Of a stretch of 64,000 bases of DNA, positions 31,054-43,878 are shown in pieces. Both the position numbers and the translations under genes were made by a program. Source of the DNA: Trachythela sp. YZ-2020 (Eukaryota; Cnidaria; Anthozoa; Malacalcyonacea; Clavulariidae). The notes below the pieces were generated by a model. It was not told where the DNA came from. It saw only the letters and a list, made by a program, of their open reading frames with translations, and did not search any database. The number at the start of each line of letters is the position of its first letter. The first letter of the stretch is position 1. Location: NCBI GenBank assembly GCA_016169945.1, contig JADLSH010000382.1, positions 310,001 through 374,000 on the forward strand, read 5' to 3'.

Positions 31054-34000
31054 AATATGTGACCTTCCATGGGAAAACATACCTTAACGATATTTCGTTG
31101 AAACGGCCAAAAAAACGGAGAACGAACGGATAGAGAACGTTTTGTTATAACGTTTTAACGAATCTCAAAAACGTTTTGACGATTTGAGTAAAAAATCTGA
31201 ACGAATAAAGCCGAGGATTTGAACGGATAAAAAAACGTTCTATCAGAAGTCGTTTGAACGAATTAAATTATTGAACGTTCCTGACGAAATTCGCCATAAC
31301 GCATAGATTAAGGATAGCTGTCAACAGAATAGAATAATGTGGCAAACAAGTAACCTCTATCGGCGTACAAAAGTACTCAAGTGATATAAATATTATACAA
31401 CTTTAACTAAACATTCTGATAAATTACACTATGAGTATTGTTCGAAAATTCGAAGATATAGTACAGCAGTTATATTAGTTACATGAAGTTGTACAGTATG
31501 AATTATTGTCCAGTATTCTTTAAATTTGACATATATTGAGATATTCAATAACTATTCTGGAAGATGTTTCAAACTTCTGGTGCGGAAACCACGCTGCCAA
31601 AACAAGGCAAGGCACAGGCTATTATTTAGACATGCAGTTGAACTTTGGATATGCTATATTCTATAGTATGCATGTCTGGCTATTCTCCTTAAGCAGCTTA
31701 AATCTCGCGCCAATTGATTTAATTTCCTGCCTGAAATAATTATTATGAAGAAAAAATTGTCAACATATCAAAGCAGTTTAAATACGAACTGCGTGCCTTC
31801 GGTTTAATTCGAGGCAAATTAATCTACTATGGCCTACTGTACATTAGATATATGGTAAATATGAGTGAGAACACGGCGGTAATCTGGTTTAATACCGCCG
31901 AATATTTACTATGCACCAGTTCAAGGGCGGACGTTCATATACATGTTATATATTGTCGGTAAAACATACGTGGTGAATCGAAGTAGGAGAAAAAAACTCT
32001 GGCGAGTCATTGTAAAATTGCATATATATGGTAAGTTCAGTTGAATATGTTTTAGCAATTTAGCATACTTTATAGCCGGCTAACTATATGTACAGCAGTA
32101 AATAAGTGTCCAAGGTCTGAAGGTCGATTTTACATGTATACTTTGCTCATCACTCATCAGGCAAGTTTAATGAATAACGACTCAAAAATAAATAAATGTA
32201 CTCCTATGTACCTCATGACCATAAAATTAACATTTCTGCCTTTAGTTAACTTAATCTAGCCCCTTATAAATCCACCGATTGTATTAGTATCTTTGGTGTG
32301 CACGATTTAAAACCTGCTTTAGTTTAAATATATGCTGGATGAAAACCAAATTGGCGTTACATGACATGCCTTTTTTATATAGTATATACAGAACATGTTA
32401 ACTAATTACTGTAGTTATCTATTATAGAAAGATTTATCTAATGCAATACTGGTATATAACTCGCTTTAGATTGCTTATTATGACAAGAGGAAATTGATGT
32501 ATCGTTCAGATGGACGTGAATAAACATCAGTTGAAAGGTTGCCAGACCTTCAAAGTGGCTTGGCATGAGGTTTGCGTAGTTTAGCTTGGTGGTCACATAA
32601 CCGGGATAATTTAAATAGGGTGCATTTACCCACACTCAAACAAGAATTGCTTACCAAGTTTATAAAAACATTTTGAATGAATTTGTGTGTAGATGCAACC
32701 TCAAAATTGCAAGGATAATAATAGGCAGGACAAGCATAAAAGATTTTGCCAGACACATGTCATTGTGTTATGTTGTTATGTTATGCTTACTTGACAATGT
32801 GGATGTCTGGGGAAGTCTTGCTTGCATTATCGTAGGTAGGCAGGAGGCACAAATTGTGTCACAAGTTGATGTCTCGAAGTGAATGAGGATCACTCTTTTG
32901 TTATATTGGTGAGTATAAACTCCCCTGTGCATGGGTTTCGGACTGTCGTTTCTATATGGGCGACTGGAGTGTACTTTCGAACCGCTGTTTCTATATGGGC
33001 AGTTTGCTATTGCTATATGCCTTAGAAAAAAAAACTGTGACTTGCTGCCAGGGTCGAGTATTAGGTTGCTTTTCAGGGTGGAAATCCGGACATTCGGAAT
33101 TGCGGAACGCCGGACATTCGAATTTAAGTTGCGGAACGCCGGAGTTTCCGATGTTAACTAACAAAAATTTACCATTTATGCCAGGTCTTAGACATGGCAT
33201 AATTGGTTTCCTTTTCAGGGTACTATAGCTAGCGCAGGTAGCTTAGAAACATTTAGACAGTTGATATTGTATGCTATTTTCTATCATTAATTTCTGTGTA
33301 GATGCTCTAGTATGGAGGGAAATAAAATATTTCCTGATGAAATTCTTAGAGATACATTAGTGACCACCAAGAACTTAGTTAATTAAAAACATGTATTGAT
33401 CTAGAGTTAATAATTTGCGATTGGGGACCGGCGTAAGGTGATGTCGTTAAAATAGTGTCATTTAAATGCAGTTTTCTTGAACTACCGTATATGCAGCTTT
33501 ATAGGATGTGCCTGGTTTTTTGTAGATTAACCTCGGCCTTTGTGTGGTTTTGGACACCTTAATTACGCTCCTCACTAAAACTGTAAATTACTTCACCTAA
33601 TTATTCCTACACCGAAAGTTGGTGAGGAACCTGTGATTAGGTGAAATTTAAAAACGGATAACAAAAAAAAATGCTGTTCAAACAGCATAACACTTGTATA
33701 TGGTGGTCGTGTGCTCGCAAAATGAGAGCATATAACTGCAGTGTAGGAAAAAATATGGCAACAAAAATGGCGACCTTGGAATTGATGTAAATAACTAAAT
33801 AAATAATAAAGAGAATGAAACCAATGTCTATAGTGTTTGCTCCCACAATATAGATACAACTTTAAATGCATCCGTTTTAATAACATAGCTGTATTAATTG
33901 ATGGAGACTGACATAAATGGCCTGTGTCGGCTATCTTGTTAGGCATGCTAATTAATTCAGTTCTCGTCATATTTCGCGAATATAATATCAAAAAATATTT

Positions 34001-37000
34001 GTACATTGCAGACTTTCATAATACACAGACCTGTTTGTAAGCTCAATTAAGCAGCATAATATTGGCCCGTTATACTGCGCAAGCTACAATGCATGCATGT
34101 GCAGAACAAGTGTTGTAATCTGCCGGCATTCCTGTCTGTACAGGTATACAGTAGATACAGGTTCTCAGTACCGAGCAGCACAGTTTATTGTTACTTGATG
34201 CGCATATTCATTGCTGGCACTCAAACCCTGTTAATTAAAAACAAAATCAACCAACAGATCCCTGACCCGGTGGCAATATCAAAACTATATGCCGAGCTAT
34301 ATGCCATTTTTAAAAATACATAGATTACAATCATGGTATGAATTTCAAAACAGTATGAAAATCAAAAAATTATATTGCGTTATAATTAAACTGAGCGTTA
34401 AATACTCTGGGCGCTATCCAATAGCTAAATTGAAACCGCCGTGTGGGCTATCTATCCGGAATTAATTCACCGACGTAAAGTAGGATTTTTTCCTCAGAAG
34501 TTCAAGGTTTCATCACTATTTACAGGCTGCCAGTTGACTTTTGAGTTTATCGTATCCTGTAATAATTTGTATTTTATACTTCTCATGTAGATAATATAGG
34601 CCACGCATCTTCACATCTATATACCATGATATATATTAAACCAATAAATACGTGGTCCATGAATTTTTATCTAAAACAAGGTACCGAAGATCTTGTTGCT
34701 CCGGCTCCGGACTTAGACTAAATACTGTAGAATTTAAACTGCATGCATATGCCTTTCAAATAAGCATATTTCAAACATCGCATAATTTTGCACGTGTCGA
34801 ATGCATTCAAAACAATAAAAAATCAGCTAAAGTGCCTCATCTTCCATTGTTTTTATTGCATTCGGAGCATGGCAAAATGCGACGTTTGAAACAGGCCTAA
34901 GCTAAACATCATCAAGCTATCACAACAGTCAGATTTTCTTCAGACAAACCAGATACACACCGGATGCGAATGCATGCTTCATCTTACTTATCACTGCAAA
35001 AGCATTTAACTTACATAGCCATGACTTTTAATTAAACCTATTTTAGATATGTAGTTATTTACGCATGTATTTTAGCTCAGTAGCTTGAACCTATAGTTTA
35101 TGCAAACCTGGACAAATCTCTAATTCTTTATCAGATGTAAATACATCATACATTGATTAAACGTAAAAATTCATTTATTTTCAACTCAGCTCATTGTTTA
35201 CTAGTAAGTTAGATACTAGGGTACCTGCAAGGTAGGGAATGCTGCGGGACTGTTATTATTCTTTAGCTTCTTGAAGCAAACATGCAAACAATATGCAACA
35301 CAAATTATATTCAGTAGACGTAATTATTTGCATTGACCCAGTGGCTTGCGCGCTGTCAGTAGATGCATACCCTAGCATAGTTTGCAGGATGAGACAAGCT
35401 AAATATATCACGAAACATGAAAGACATCAAATTTTGTAACATCTATTTCAAAATATCAATATTTTCCATGTATTATTGTACTACCACATGGAATTCCCAC
35501 ATGAAACCCATGTTTACTGCGATGAGTAATTGGACACTGCCACGCAAGGAAATTTGCATATTTTTTTAGTGTGTAAAAGCGTTAAACTATATATACATGT
35601 GCGCAAAATAATTTTGCATTTGGAAATGCGAGTCACCTATATTAAAGCACAACTCATTTCAACTCATTGCCTTTCGAATATTTGTCTTAGTGCGCGCACA
35701 ACTGAGACCCTGTATAAAAACATATTTATATGCCTACAGTAGCCTATTTAATAGGTCAAACAGAATGATTCAGTCAGGCAATTTAGACGATCAATTGCAT
35801 ATCTGTGACTTTGTGTCAAGTTCACACGGAGTCACAATCGTCAAGCGGCATACACGAAACATCACTTGATGCAAAATATGGAAATCAGCAAGAGAAAGCA
35901 AACGCGAATGGACAGAAAAACCTTTTAAAGACATCTCTATGTAAGACTTCCATGCTTTACAGCACTAACAGCTCAAGCAAAGTCGATAGCACATTAGCAG
36001 AATACATAGTTTATATATAAACAGACACTGAATCTAGCTGCGATCGATTGTGTGCTTTCAGCGTTTCATAGATATATAAATTAAGATTGCCAACTTTCCA
36101 AAAAGGAGTAAACAAATGTAAATGTAACATATAAACAAAAGACAAAATATGCTACCTTGAATGGTCAAAAGAGACTTGAAAAAGCTTTAGAAATTCGATA
36201 ACAATTCGAAGACTCCGTCCGTCAAAATCGAAAAGCACAGGAACTGAGCGAGTTTAAAATTTGTGTTCTGCGCATAGCAAGCGCGCACGACCACAATTCC
36301 ATGCGCTAAATAAAATTTACTTCAAAACCCTCTCTACACATATTAGGCTGCTGCTACGCTCGCTCGCTTGAGGCTCGCTCGCTCCGCAGCAATTATAGTC
36401 TTTATAACATGCAAAATTCCTCAATTTAGTTAGGTGTTGTCTGTTGATATACCGATTTCCGACAATGTAAGTTCATTAGCACCTTGCCAAAGCATCTGGC
36501 AATACAGTTGTTATAATACGACATATGGCTTGCGATTTTGTGTGTCCTGTCGAACTTTATGAAACTCTACAGAATTGTTTAGGCACCGCTTTCCATCATT
36601 AGTAGATTTTTAAAATAAACTTTCTTACGTTATGCTTGAAATAATTGCATTTCGGCAAAAATAATTATGGCATTTCATGTAGTTCACGCTAAGACAGAAT
36701 CGACAAGCGCACGGAAGATGATTCGAGTAGCCTATAAACCCCCAATTTCCTTTACACAAATTGTATTAAGGAGCAGGCGTGAGTCGCTTTCTGGGAGTAT
36801 TTTTCTGCAACACTTTCTATGCTTATCCTATAAGATTCTAACATTGCAAAAGGTTGGTGAACTTAGTGTTTGTTTGAACGAAATCCAATATCGCTCGAAC
36901 GAAATCTAATCGTTCGAACGAACGCTAAATCCAAATGTTTGAACGGTTTTGAAACATTTTTCACACGTTTTTTCCATGCGTTTCAACGGGCCGTTAGGAA

Positions 37001-37133
37001 TTATGAACGTTCTCCAAAATCGTTTTAACGAAACGCTGAAGCGCCTGAACGCCTAACGAACGGATAACGAACGAATTTTTAGCACGTTTTTCAAAAGCGT
37101 TAAGGTATGTTTTCCCATGGAAGGTCACATATT
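31054..37133. mobile_element. 6.1-kb block bracketed by perfect 36-bp TIRs with AACG-rich ends
   Basis: AATATGTGACCTTCCATGGG continues for 36 bases at the left end (31054-31089). It is exactly reverse-complemented at the right end (37098-37133). Just inside both ends lie ~200-bp stretches crowded with AACG/CGTT words (31090-31300 and 36875-37095), like the subterminal binding sites of DNA transposons. The 5.5-kb interior has no long frame, no recognised domain and only short chance ORFs. It is either a large non-autonomous element or unrelated DNA caught between two ends. A target duplication is not clear: ATAT is present on both sides but overlaps the repeat. Confidence 0.65.
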
Positions 37134-37212
37134 GTTCCCATGAACACGAAAATTCTTACCTAAATATCTTTGAAATCGTATAAATAGCATATTTATTTCT
37201 TATAACTTTGAT

Positions 37213-37324
37213 GTTGTTTACCTCGGAAGCGTCAGAACTTTTCGACGATCGCTCATTGGCTGACCAATTTAGAAACCAATGCCGAGGGCCATAAGAGCAA
37301 AGAAGCCTGTCTCATAGCAACAGG
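37213..37324 (-). repeat. Dispersed repeat, copy 2 (inverted)
   Basis: Reverse complement of 27872-27993, with differences. Confidence 0.75.
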
Positions 37325-37739
37325 ATTGTCGGTAATCGTTTGAAGTTAAACTACCGCGATTTCGCAGGAAGAAGCTTAGAAATCTCATATTCGTTACTCA
37401 AAATTTAAGATTTCGACTAGGTAACACCTCAAACCTTATTCCATACATCTACCTGAGTGTGAATATGGTTGATTCCATACATCTACCTGAGTGTGAATAT
37501 ACCAGCTTCTAACATAAAATTGCCGTCGAAATATTTTAGGAGCATAGTTTGAACTCTTGGCCGGCCGACTATACTGAGTCTTTTTTAATTTTTTTGTCAA
37601 TTTGTCAAATTACAATTCATGTTGTTGCTATGCAACGGCATTTCAGGGAGTATCGTGGGTGTGTCAATTGTAAACAAAGACAAATAAAATACCGCTTCTG
37701 GTCTAAAAAATTATTTCGATTTCTAATAATATTGATGAA

Positions 37740-38515
37740 AAAATTACTCAATTCTGATTGGCTAAGGCAGTGCAATTATTTTTGAAATTGCACACTGTGC
37801 AATTACAGCAGTGCAAATTAAAAAAATGGCGGCGGATATTAGCAATGTAAATTTTCACTTTTTGACGACTTTTTCCACACTTTCAATGGAAAATCGTACG
37901 TGAATTGAACAATTTAAGTTCAAGGTGCACATTGAAAAATTTTGCTAACAAGCAACGAAAACAATGCTTAAATGGCGTAGGTGAGTGCACAAGTGTTTAT
38001 ATCAAAGCGTGTAATTTTTTCATGTATAAGTAATTGTATGGTTTCTCGTGAAATTTGGAAAAACAAACACTCGTGAGTTTTCAAAGACGTCAAATTGCAC
38101 TCATCCTTCGGACTCGTGCAATTTTGATCGTCTTTGAAAAACTCACTCGTACATGTTTTTTTCCAAATTGCACTCGAAACCATACTATATTAGGCTACCT
38201 ATACTAATAGTATGATTTCTCGTGATATTTGGAAAAACAAACACTCGTGAGTTTTCAAAGACGTCAAATTGCAATCGTCCTTCGGACTCGTGCAATTTTG
38301 ATCGTCTTTGAAAAACTCACTTGTGCATATTTTTTCCAAATTGCACTCGAAACCATACTATTACCTATACAAAATGAATATAATAAAGTGGAATTGAACT
38401 TCGTGTCGTGCAATTTTGGTCTGAAATTAAACTTCTGATTACAAATCGTACTCCCGCTTTGTGGTCGTACGATTTTGTAATCACGCGTTTGATTTCAGAC
38501 CAAATTGCACTCCAC
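37740..38515. repeat. Cluster of GTGCAATTT palindromes, including a tandem duplicated foldback
   Basis: Two tandem copies of a ~153-bp palindromic unit (38034-38188 and 38209-38361). Each starts GTATGGTTTCTCGTG or close to it, has AAATTGCACTC...GTGCAATTTTG at its centre and ends CACTCGAAACCATAC. A third palindrome at 38403-38511 pairs GTGCAATTTTGGTCTGAAAT with its complement, around GTACTCCC...GGTCGTAC. Weaker GTGCAATT words lie at 37770-37830. Probably a foldback transposon and derivatives. Confidence 0.75.
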
Positions 38516-38557
38516 TCAGTTCAATTACCATTATTTATCATATCACAGCGACTTAAG

Positions 38558-39356
38558 TGGCAGTCTCCCTTACAGCGGTCCGTCGAACCTCGCGTCAGAA
38601 AACCAATTTCTCTGAAACTTGGCACATCAAACGGGTTTGGTACGCAACTAATAAAAATGGAATACTTTTTTGGAAATATTCTTTTTCGCTTTCCTAGAAG
38701 CTCGAACTCACTCGGGCCGAGCCGAATCATTTGGTCATCCCTTTCAAGGCCGAAATTTCGCAATATTTAGGACTGCGCTGTATCAAAACTAAACGCGCTG
38801 GCAAAACGTTTTATTCGCCATTTGTTTTATTCATCTTTAGTTATAAAAACATACAAATGTCAAATTCATTGATTGCTTAGTTGATAAGATGTCAGCCTTG
38901 AAAGCCACCCCTCTGTACAGGTTGCCGAATTGCACTAAATTCGGGAGCAAAATTCGCGCTTGTTTGACCAAAATTGAAATAAAAAATTACATCTATATGC
39001 AGATGATAACTTCATCTCCAAGGTTCTATAGTCAAACCTCCGGGTATGCCGCTGTGCGCGAAGCGGCGAGAAGGTCAATTTGGTCAAGTAGGCGCTTTGT
39101 TTAAGTAAATAACACTTCGTAATCCGCACTGAAATTCATCAATCGCTCGCCTAAGAACTGCTCCCGGCTCGAATTATACCCAGAATTATTCCTTAAATTC
39201 ACCTAAACAAAGATACATGAATGACCTACGCACGTTTATAAAAAAATAGATTTAGGATATTGCGACAAAACCAAGTTTTAGCTAGCCGTAGAGCTATGCT
39301 GAGCTGTTCTGCAGAGGAAACCCCGCACAGTCATAAGCACGCCGCTAGACAGGAAG
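38558..39356 (+). repeat. Left terminal inverted repeat (799 bp)
   Basis: Starts directly after TTAA with GTGGCAGTCTCCC and ends GCCGCTAGACAGGAAG. It matches the reverse complement of 45167-45975. Confidence 0.9.
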
Positions 39357-40025
39357 AGCAAAATGAATTATACTTTTTGATCTCTTTCATGTTGGTTGTA
39401 TAAACTCTAAATATTTAGTATATATACCAAAACGATTTTTAGCATTCATGGGAAATGCGATCCCATATTCTCTTGCATAGAACCGCGGGGTAAACAAAAT
39501 ATCCAAAAGAACTATCGGCTATATGCAGTTAACTAACTTCATCAAGCAAACAGTAACAGCCAGAAATAACTTCTAGTCAGTGTTATAGGATTTGTAACAA
39601 GAGATCGTTGAGGTTTCTTTTAAAGGGAAGCGTTGTGTGACTGACGCTTAGTTGATTGGCTGACACGGCGCGCAAGTGTACCATAAAATGAGCTTTATCT
39701 GGCTTTCCAAAAGCTTATCTGACTAAATAACACCAAGATTCGTTTGTTAGTTGTCATTTCAACCTGTACCTCAGATTTGTACGCTCTACGGGTGATTTTG
39801 ATGCATAAAATGTCCATTTTTCTTCTACGCGAGGGAGCTCTGGGTTCGAGAATGGAGTATTACATACGTTACACAAAGCTCATCAGGGTTCACACAGACA
39901 CGTAGAATTTACTGCTTGGACTGTTCTTGGGTTGTCAACTACCGTAGTCAACGATGTAACAGTAAACAGGTAGAGGAAATTGCGCACACTATAAACTACG
40001 TGAATTTTGATCTACGTGCTTATTT

Positions 40026-41265
40026 TCAACAGCCGCATTCCTTCACCATATTATTGACGTGACCAATTAAAGTGAATTTCCTGTCTCCAGATTTGCGCGG
40101 CAGCTCGAAGTAATCACATACGGCTCTAAGCTCTTTAACAGTAAATTGCATCAATGCTCCTGCCTTGGACAGACTGCAAATGTCATGGTCTTCATATTGG
40201 ATGGGATGCTCCAGTGCTATTTGGGAGAGAACTTCATGTACTTCTTCCTCCATATCCTTCTCCTCCAGTCTCGCTAGCTCTTCCTGAAGCAACTCCTCGT
40301 CTCCTTCGTCTGCAGGATATGCCCCTGCGGAACTCTCACCCGTCGTTCTCTTTCTCTGCGCGGCTGCTAGGCGGGAGAAAAACCCTTTGATCTGGACCTT
40401 CGTGAGCCACTCCTCTCGTGAAAATACCCGCTTCCCGTCTGCAGTCTTGACATTCCTCATGTCCGCGGACACCTGGGCTGGATCTGCCTTCCTTCCTGTC
40501 CGCACGCCGAGGTCAAAATAGGACTGAAGATATTGTTTGACGCGTTCAGAAAATCGGGTCCCACTACCTCTAGGTTTCTGTAAGGCCCATCCGATCATGA
40601 GGGGTTCCGATGCAGTCGTCACGGCGCTTGACGCGGAGGGCTGATGCAGGGCTTCCTGGTTAACGGTCATGCTAGAAAACTTCAGCACCCACTCACGACG
40701 CAGCTTGTCATACGTGCTCTCTTGGCTTATGCTGACAGGGGTATGATGGCCAAAGTTGACATGATCCTGGAAGGCATCGTAGGAGTCGAACGACTGTGAA
40801 CAGCCGGCCTCGTTGCACTCGAACAGAGCCGCCTCAGGGTCCGCCTCCTTTTGTAACTGGACGACGCGGGACTGCACGTCCCAGAAATCCAGGTCCTCGC
40901 TGACAGGCTTGGCAGAGCTGATGTCGCCGGCCGGAACTTGTACATGCAGTGTACTCCAAGACAATAGCTGACCAGACCCAACTTCAAGGGCCTTCCACAT
41001 TCGCAGCCAATTCTTTTCATATGAAAAGTTGTGGAAGCTGCTAAAGTTTAGAATCTTGTTGACCTTTATCTCTTTTACAGCCGGATCAACTTCGCATACA
41101 GCGGCTGGACAACCCTTAACCGGCCGCGCCTTGAGAGCTGCGAACATGTCAGCTGCAGTCAGAACATCGTTGCCTTCGTTGCAGTACCGCCTTATCACGC
41201 CCTTCAGGGGACTGATGATTCGGTCGCACACGTCTTCACCAAATTGTGGTTCGGAAAAGTCGTAC
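40026..41265 (-). CDS. Exon 4 of the TTAA-element gene: acidic motif, C2H2 finger, SAP-like end
   Basis: Open over its full length. It begins YDFSEPQFGEDVCDRIISPL right after acceptor TTTTAAAG; the Asp/Glu here could be the third catalytic position. IRRYCNEGNDVLTAADMFAA follows. Counting from the MCDR Met, a C2H2 finger has Cys139, Cys144, His157 and His162. Residues ~215-290 form a helical, basic block (FSERVKQYLQSYFDLG, GRKADPAQVSADMRN, WLTKVQIKGFFSRLAAAQ) that could be a homeodomain-like DNA-binding unit. An acidic stretch (EELLQEELARLEEKDMEEEV) precedes a SAP-like helix pair (FTVKELRAVCDYFELP...DRKFTLIGHV) at the C-terminus. Stop TGA at 40026-40028. Confidence 0.7.
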
Positions 41266-41401
41266 CTTTAAAATGAGAGCTTATTTTTAGATTCATAATT
41301 CAGGACCTCACTTTACTCATATTCATTTCATTCATTCACTTATTCATTGAATTGATTATTCATTGAATTAATGTGTAAATAATTTAATGAATAATTATTT
41401 T

Positions 41402-41821
41402 AATTCAAGTTAATAAGTTAATGATAATTACGAGGGGGCTGAAATAGATAAGGAAGCAATTAGTGATGTGGGAGGGGTAGGGAAAAAGCAAAACAAATAT
41501 TCGTGCAAGCAAAACTGAAAGAAAAAATATTCGAGCAGAGCCACGAAAGAGCCATGAAGCACTAAAAAATTCGTGCAGAGCTGAGGAATCCGAAAAAAGA
41601 TATTCGAGCGAGACAGAAAAGTCCCACCCCTCCCCCCCCATCACTTTTCTAATGGTCCATCCCTTAGATTAATTAATTTAATACGTTCATGATTAATTAT
41701 AATTACGGGAGAGTTGAAATAAAATAACGAAGCAATCAGAACTTAATTAATTAACTAATTAACTAATTAGTTAATTAAGTTAATTGCTTCCTTATTTATT
41801 TCAACTTCCCCGTACTCTTGT
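41402..41821. repeat. Foldback-type repeats inside intron 3 of the TTAA-element gene
   Basis: Variants of a word around TTACGGG..GTTGAAATAAATAAGGAAGCAATTA occur near 41428-41462 (plus), 41702-41735 (plus) and, reversed, 41778-41819. AATTAATTAACTAATTA-type palindromes lie between them. Probably a small element inserted in the intron. Confidence 0.6.
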
Positions 41822-41836
41822 CGCCTTTATACATAC

Positions 41837-43171
41837 CTCATCACTTTGACACCAGTATGGGAGAGACTCTGTTCCAAGGAAGCAATGAGGTTGTTGCTAT
41901 GGTAGCACCAAGCCCCATCTGAACGCAGGAATGCCTTAGTGATTTGTGGGCTCGTAGCTTTTACTTCCTTGAGAAGATGCATGATGATAGCATAGACTGT
42001 AGAGTTCTCCTGGGAACAGCTATTAAAGAAATGAACGTATGACTTTACTTCCAGCTTGCCGACGCTGTCAGTTGGTTTGGACAGGACACAACTGACGTGC
42101 CAGTTCATCCCTCGCTTGCCAAACCATTCGGACTGTAACTGGTCTTCAGATATCGTTTAGAATCCCGTAAATGGTTGCGCGATCCCTCGCACCACTCATG
42201 GGATGCGCCACAACGCTCTAGCACATCAACTATGTTGGCTAGGGTTTCAAACCCCTCTGCACCGCTTGCCGCAGTATCATCAAGGCCTTGGAGAGATTTA
42301 CGCTGTGACGCTTCTCTTACCTTCAGGATTCGGTACAGGGTCGCTCGACTTAGAGGCTCGAACTCCTCTTCGCTGCATCGTTGTTGATATTGTTTAATCA
42401 TGGTTTAACGGCCAACAGTCCTCACCACATTAGGCATGATCATCTGCTGACCGGAGTCGAGCCTTATTTTTCTCGTGCCAAACGAGACATCCTGGTAAAA
42501 GTATGGCTGGTCTACAAAAGTCAAAAAGTGCTCTAGCTTTGTGGCATCAATACGTATTCTGTGATAGGGAACGTTCTCGACAAGGAATCCTGCTCCTACT
42601 GTTTTAGCGTGGGATCGCGCTTTCTTTATTTGCCGATCGCTGAGCTTTTCAAAAGCAGCGTGCATTTATAAACCGCAATGCATATATACTTAGGATCTGG
42701 GTTTTCAAGGTTTTGGTTGGCGCTTGTTTGTAAGTAGATATCAGAACCTCCAGCTGGGATCTAGATGTAGACGCACTTTTTACGTACGCCATCAGCAGCT
42801 GCTCACTTGCGCCAGGGGCGATCACTTCATGACACACGGCGCGGCAGGCCTCGTCCACTTTTTCCACGCACAACCGTTATTCACTCTGTGTCGCCTTGTC
42901 CCACTCTGTCTTTAATCTGAATGTCAGAGACTCCATCTTGCTGTCGGATATACTGGCAATCTTCTCCAATGCTGCGTTATATGTAGTGAATACTTGATCT
43001 GGGAGTAGAGCTTGAGCGCACAGCTCTTCTGGGCTTTCGTCTGAAGACTCGGCGGTTTTGCGCCACTGCCCTGGAGTCCACGGTTTGTCACTCTCTGATG
43101 GCTGCAATAAAACTGATGGAGTGTTCGGCGGCATGTCGCGTATATCCGCAAGGGCTCTCTCTTTACTGACC
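41837..43171 (-). pseudogene. Exon 3 of the TTAA-element gene: central transposase-like region with lesions
   Basis: Five broken frames join in order. They begin VSKERALADIRDMPPNTPSV (after acceptor CGTGCAG at 43172). Next are a helical segment to EWDKATQSE, a TAA, and then VEKVDEACRAVCHEVIAP. After a frameshift come KLSDRQIKKARSHAKTVGAG and VPYHRIRIDATKLEHFLTFV. After a second TAA comes IKQYQQRCSEEEFEPLSRAT with SQRKSLQGLDD and HLRDSKRYLKT. After a frame jump come EWFGKRGMNWHVSCVL, KSYVHFFNSCSQENSTVYAI, QITKAFLRSDGAWCYHSNN, and the donor GTATGT at 41836. The Asp in FLRSDGAWCYH sits as the second catalytic Asp would in an RNase-H-fold transposase. That reading is inference. Confidence 0.65.
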
Positions 43172-43878
43172 CTGCACGTTACGAAAAGAAAAATAAACTT
43201 TTTATAACTCATGAATTCTAATTCTACAATATCCAGTCGGCAAAAGGCGCTCTAGCTGATTGGCCGAGAGCTGTGCGTTATCAGAGTAAATGGATAGCGT
43301 CATGAGAGTGCGCGCGGTCGTTTCTTTCCTGGCCTGCGTAGCAGCCATCTTGTACAATATTGGGCCGCGAAAGAAAACCGGGCGCACTAGGGAAGGGCGA
43401 GCAGTACGTGCAGGAGAGAGCGGAATGAGGGCCTGCAGTAAGCCCTACCGTTATTTGAATATACGCGGCCAAATTTTGGACGTAGAATTTGATTGGTCGA
43501 CTCGGCGCATGATTGACTTTTTAATAACTTCAACTGTCTGATATATCTAATTACCGTGGAATCAGTTAAATTTGATTGGATAACAGAAAAACAAACATGT
43601 CACAATTAGTGTGAAGCATGTGAATACTCTACATAAACAACGTCTCCTCAACGAAACGTTGTTCTCGAACTCATCTTGTACACTTTTGTTGTTGAGAAAC
43701 GCTTGGAGCTCGCTGACGTTACGCTAACTTTCTTACACAGAGCGGCAAGCACAATTCCATCGGACTCCTTTCTTTCAAATTTGCGCAAATGGCCTGTAAA
43801 TAAACGGATTAACATGGTTATCGCCTTCGAATCTCTTTAAAACCCCATTAACAGAACCTATTAACTACATATAGGTAC

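Noticed and set aside
43290..43541. 83-codon plus frame in a GC-richer stretch
   Set aside because: It lies inside intron 2 of the TTAA-element gene and has no features; possibly another repeat.
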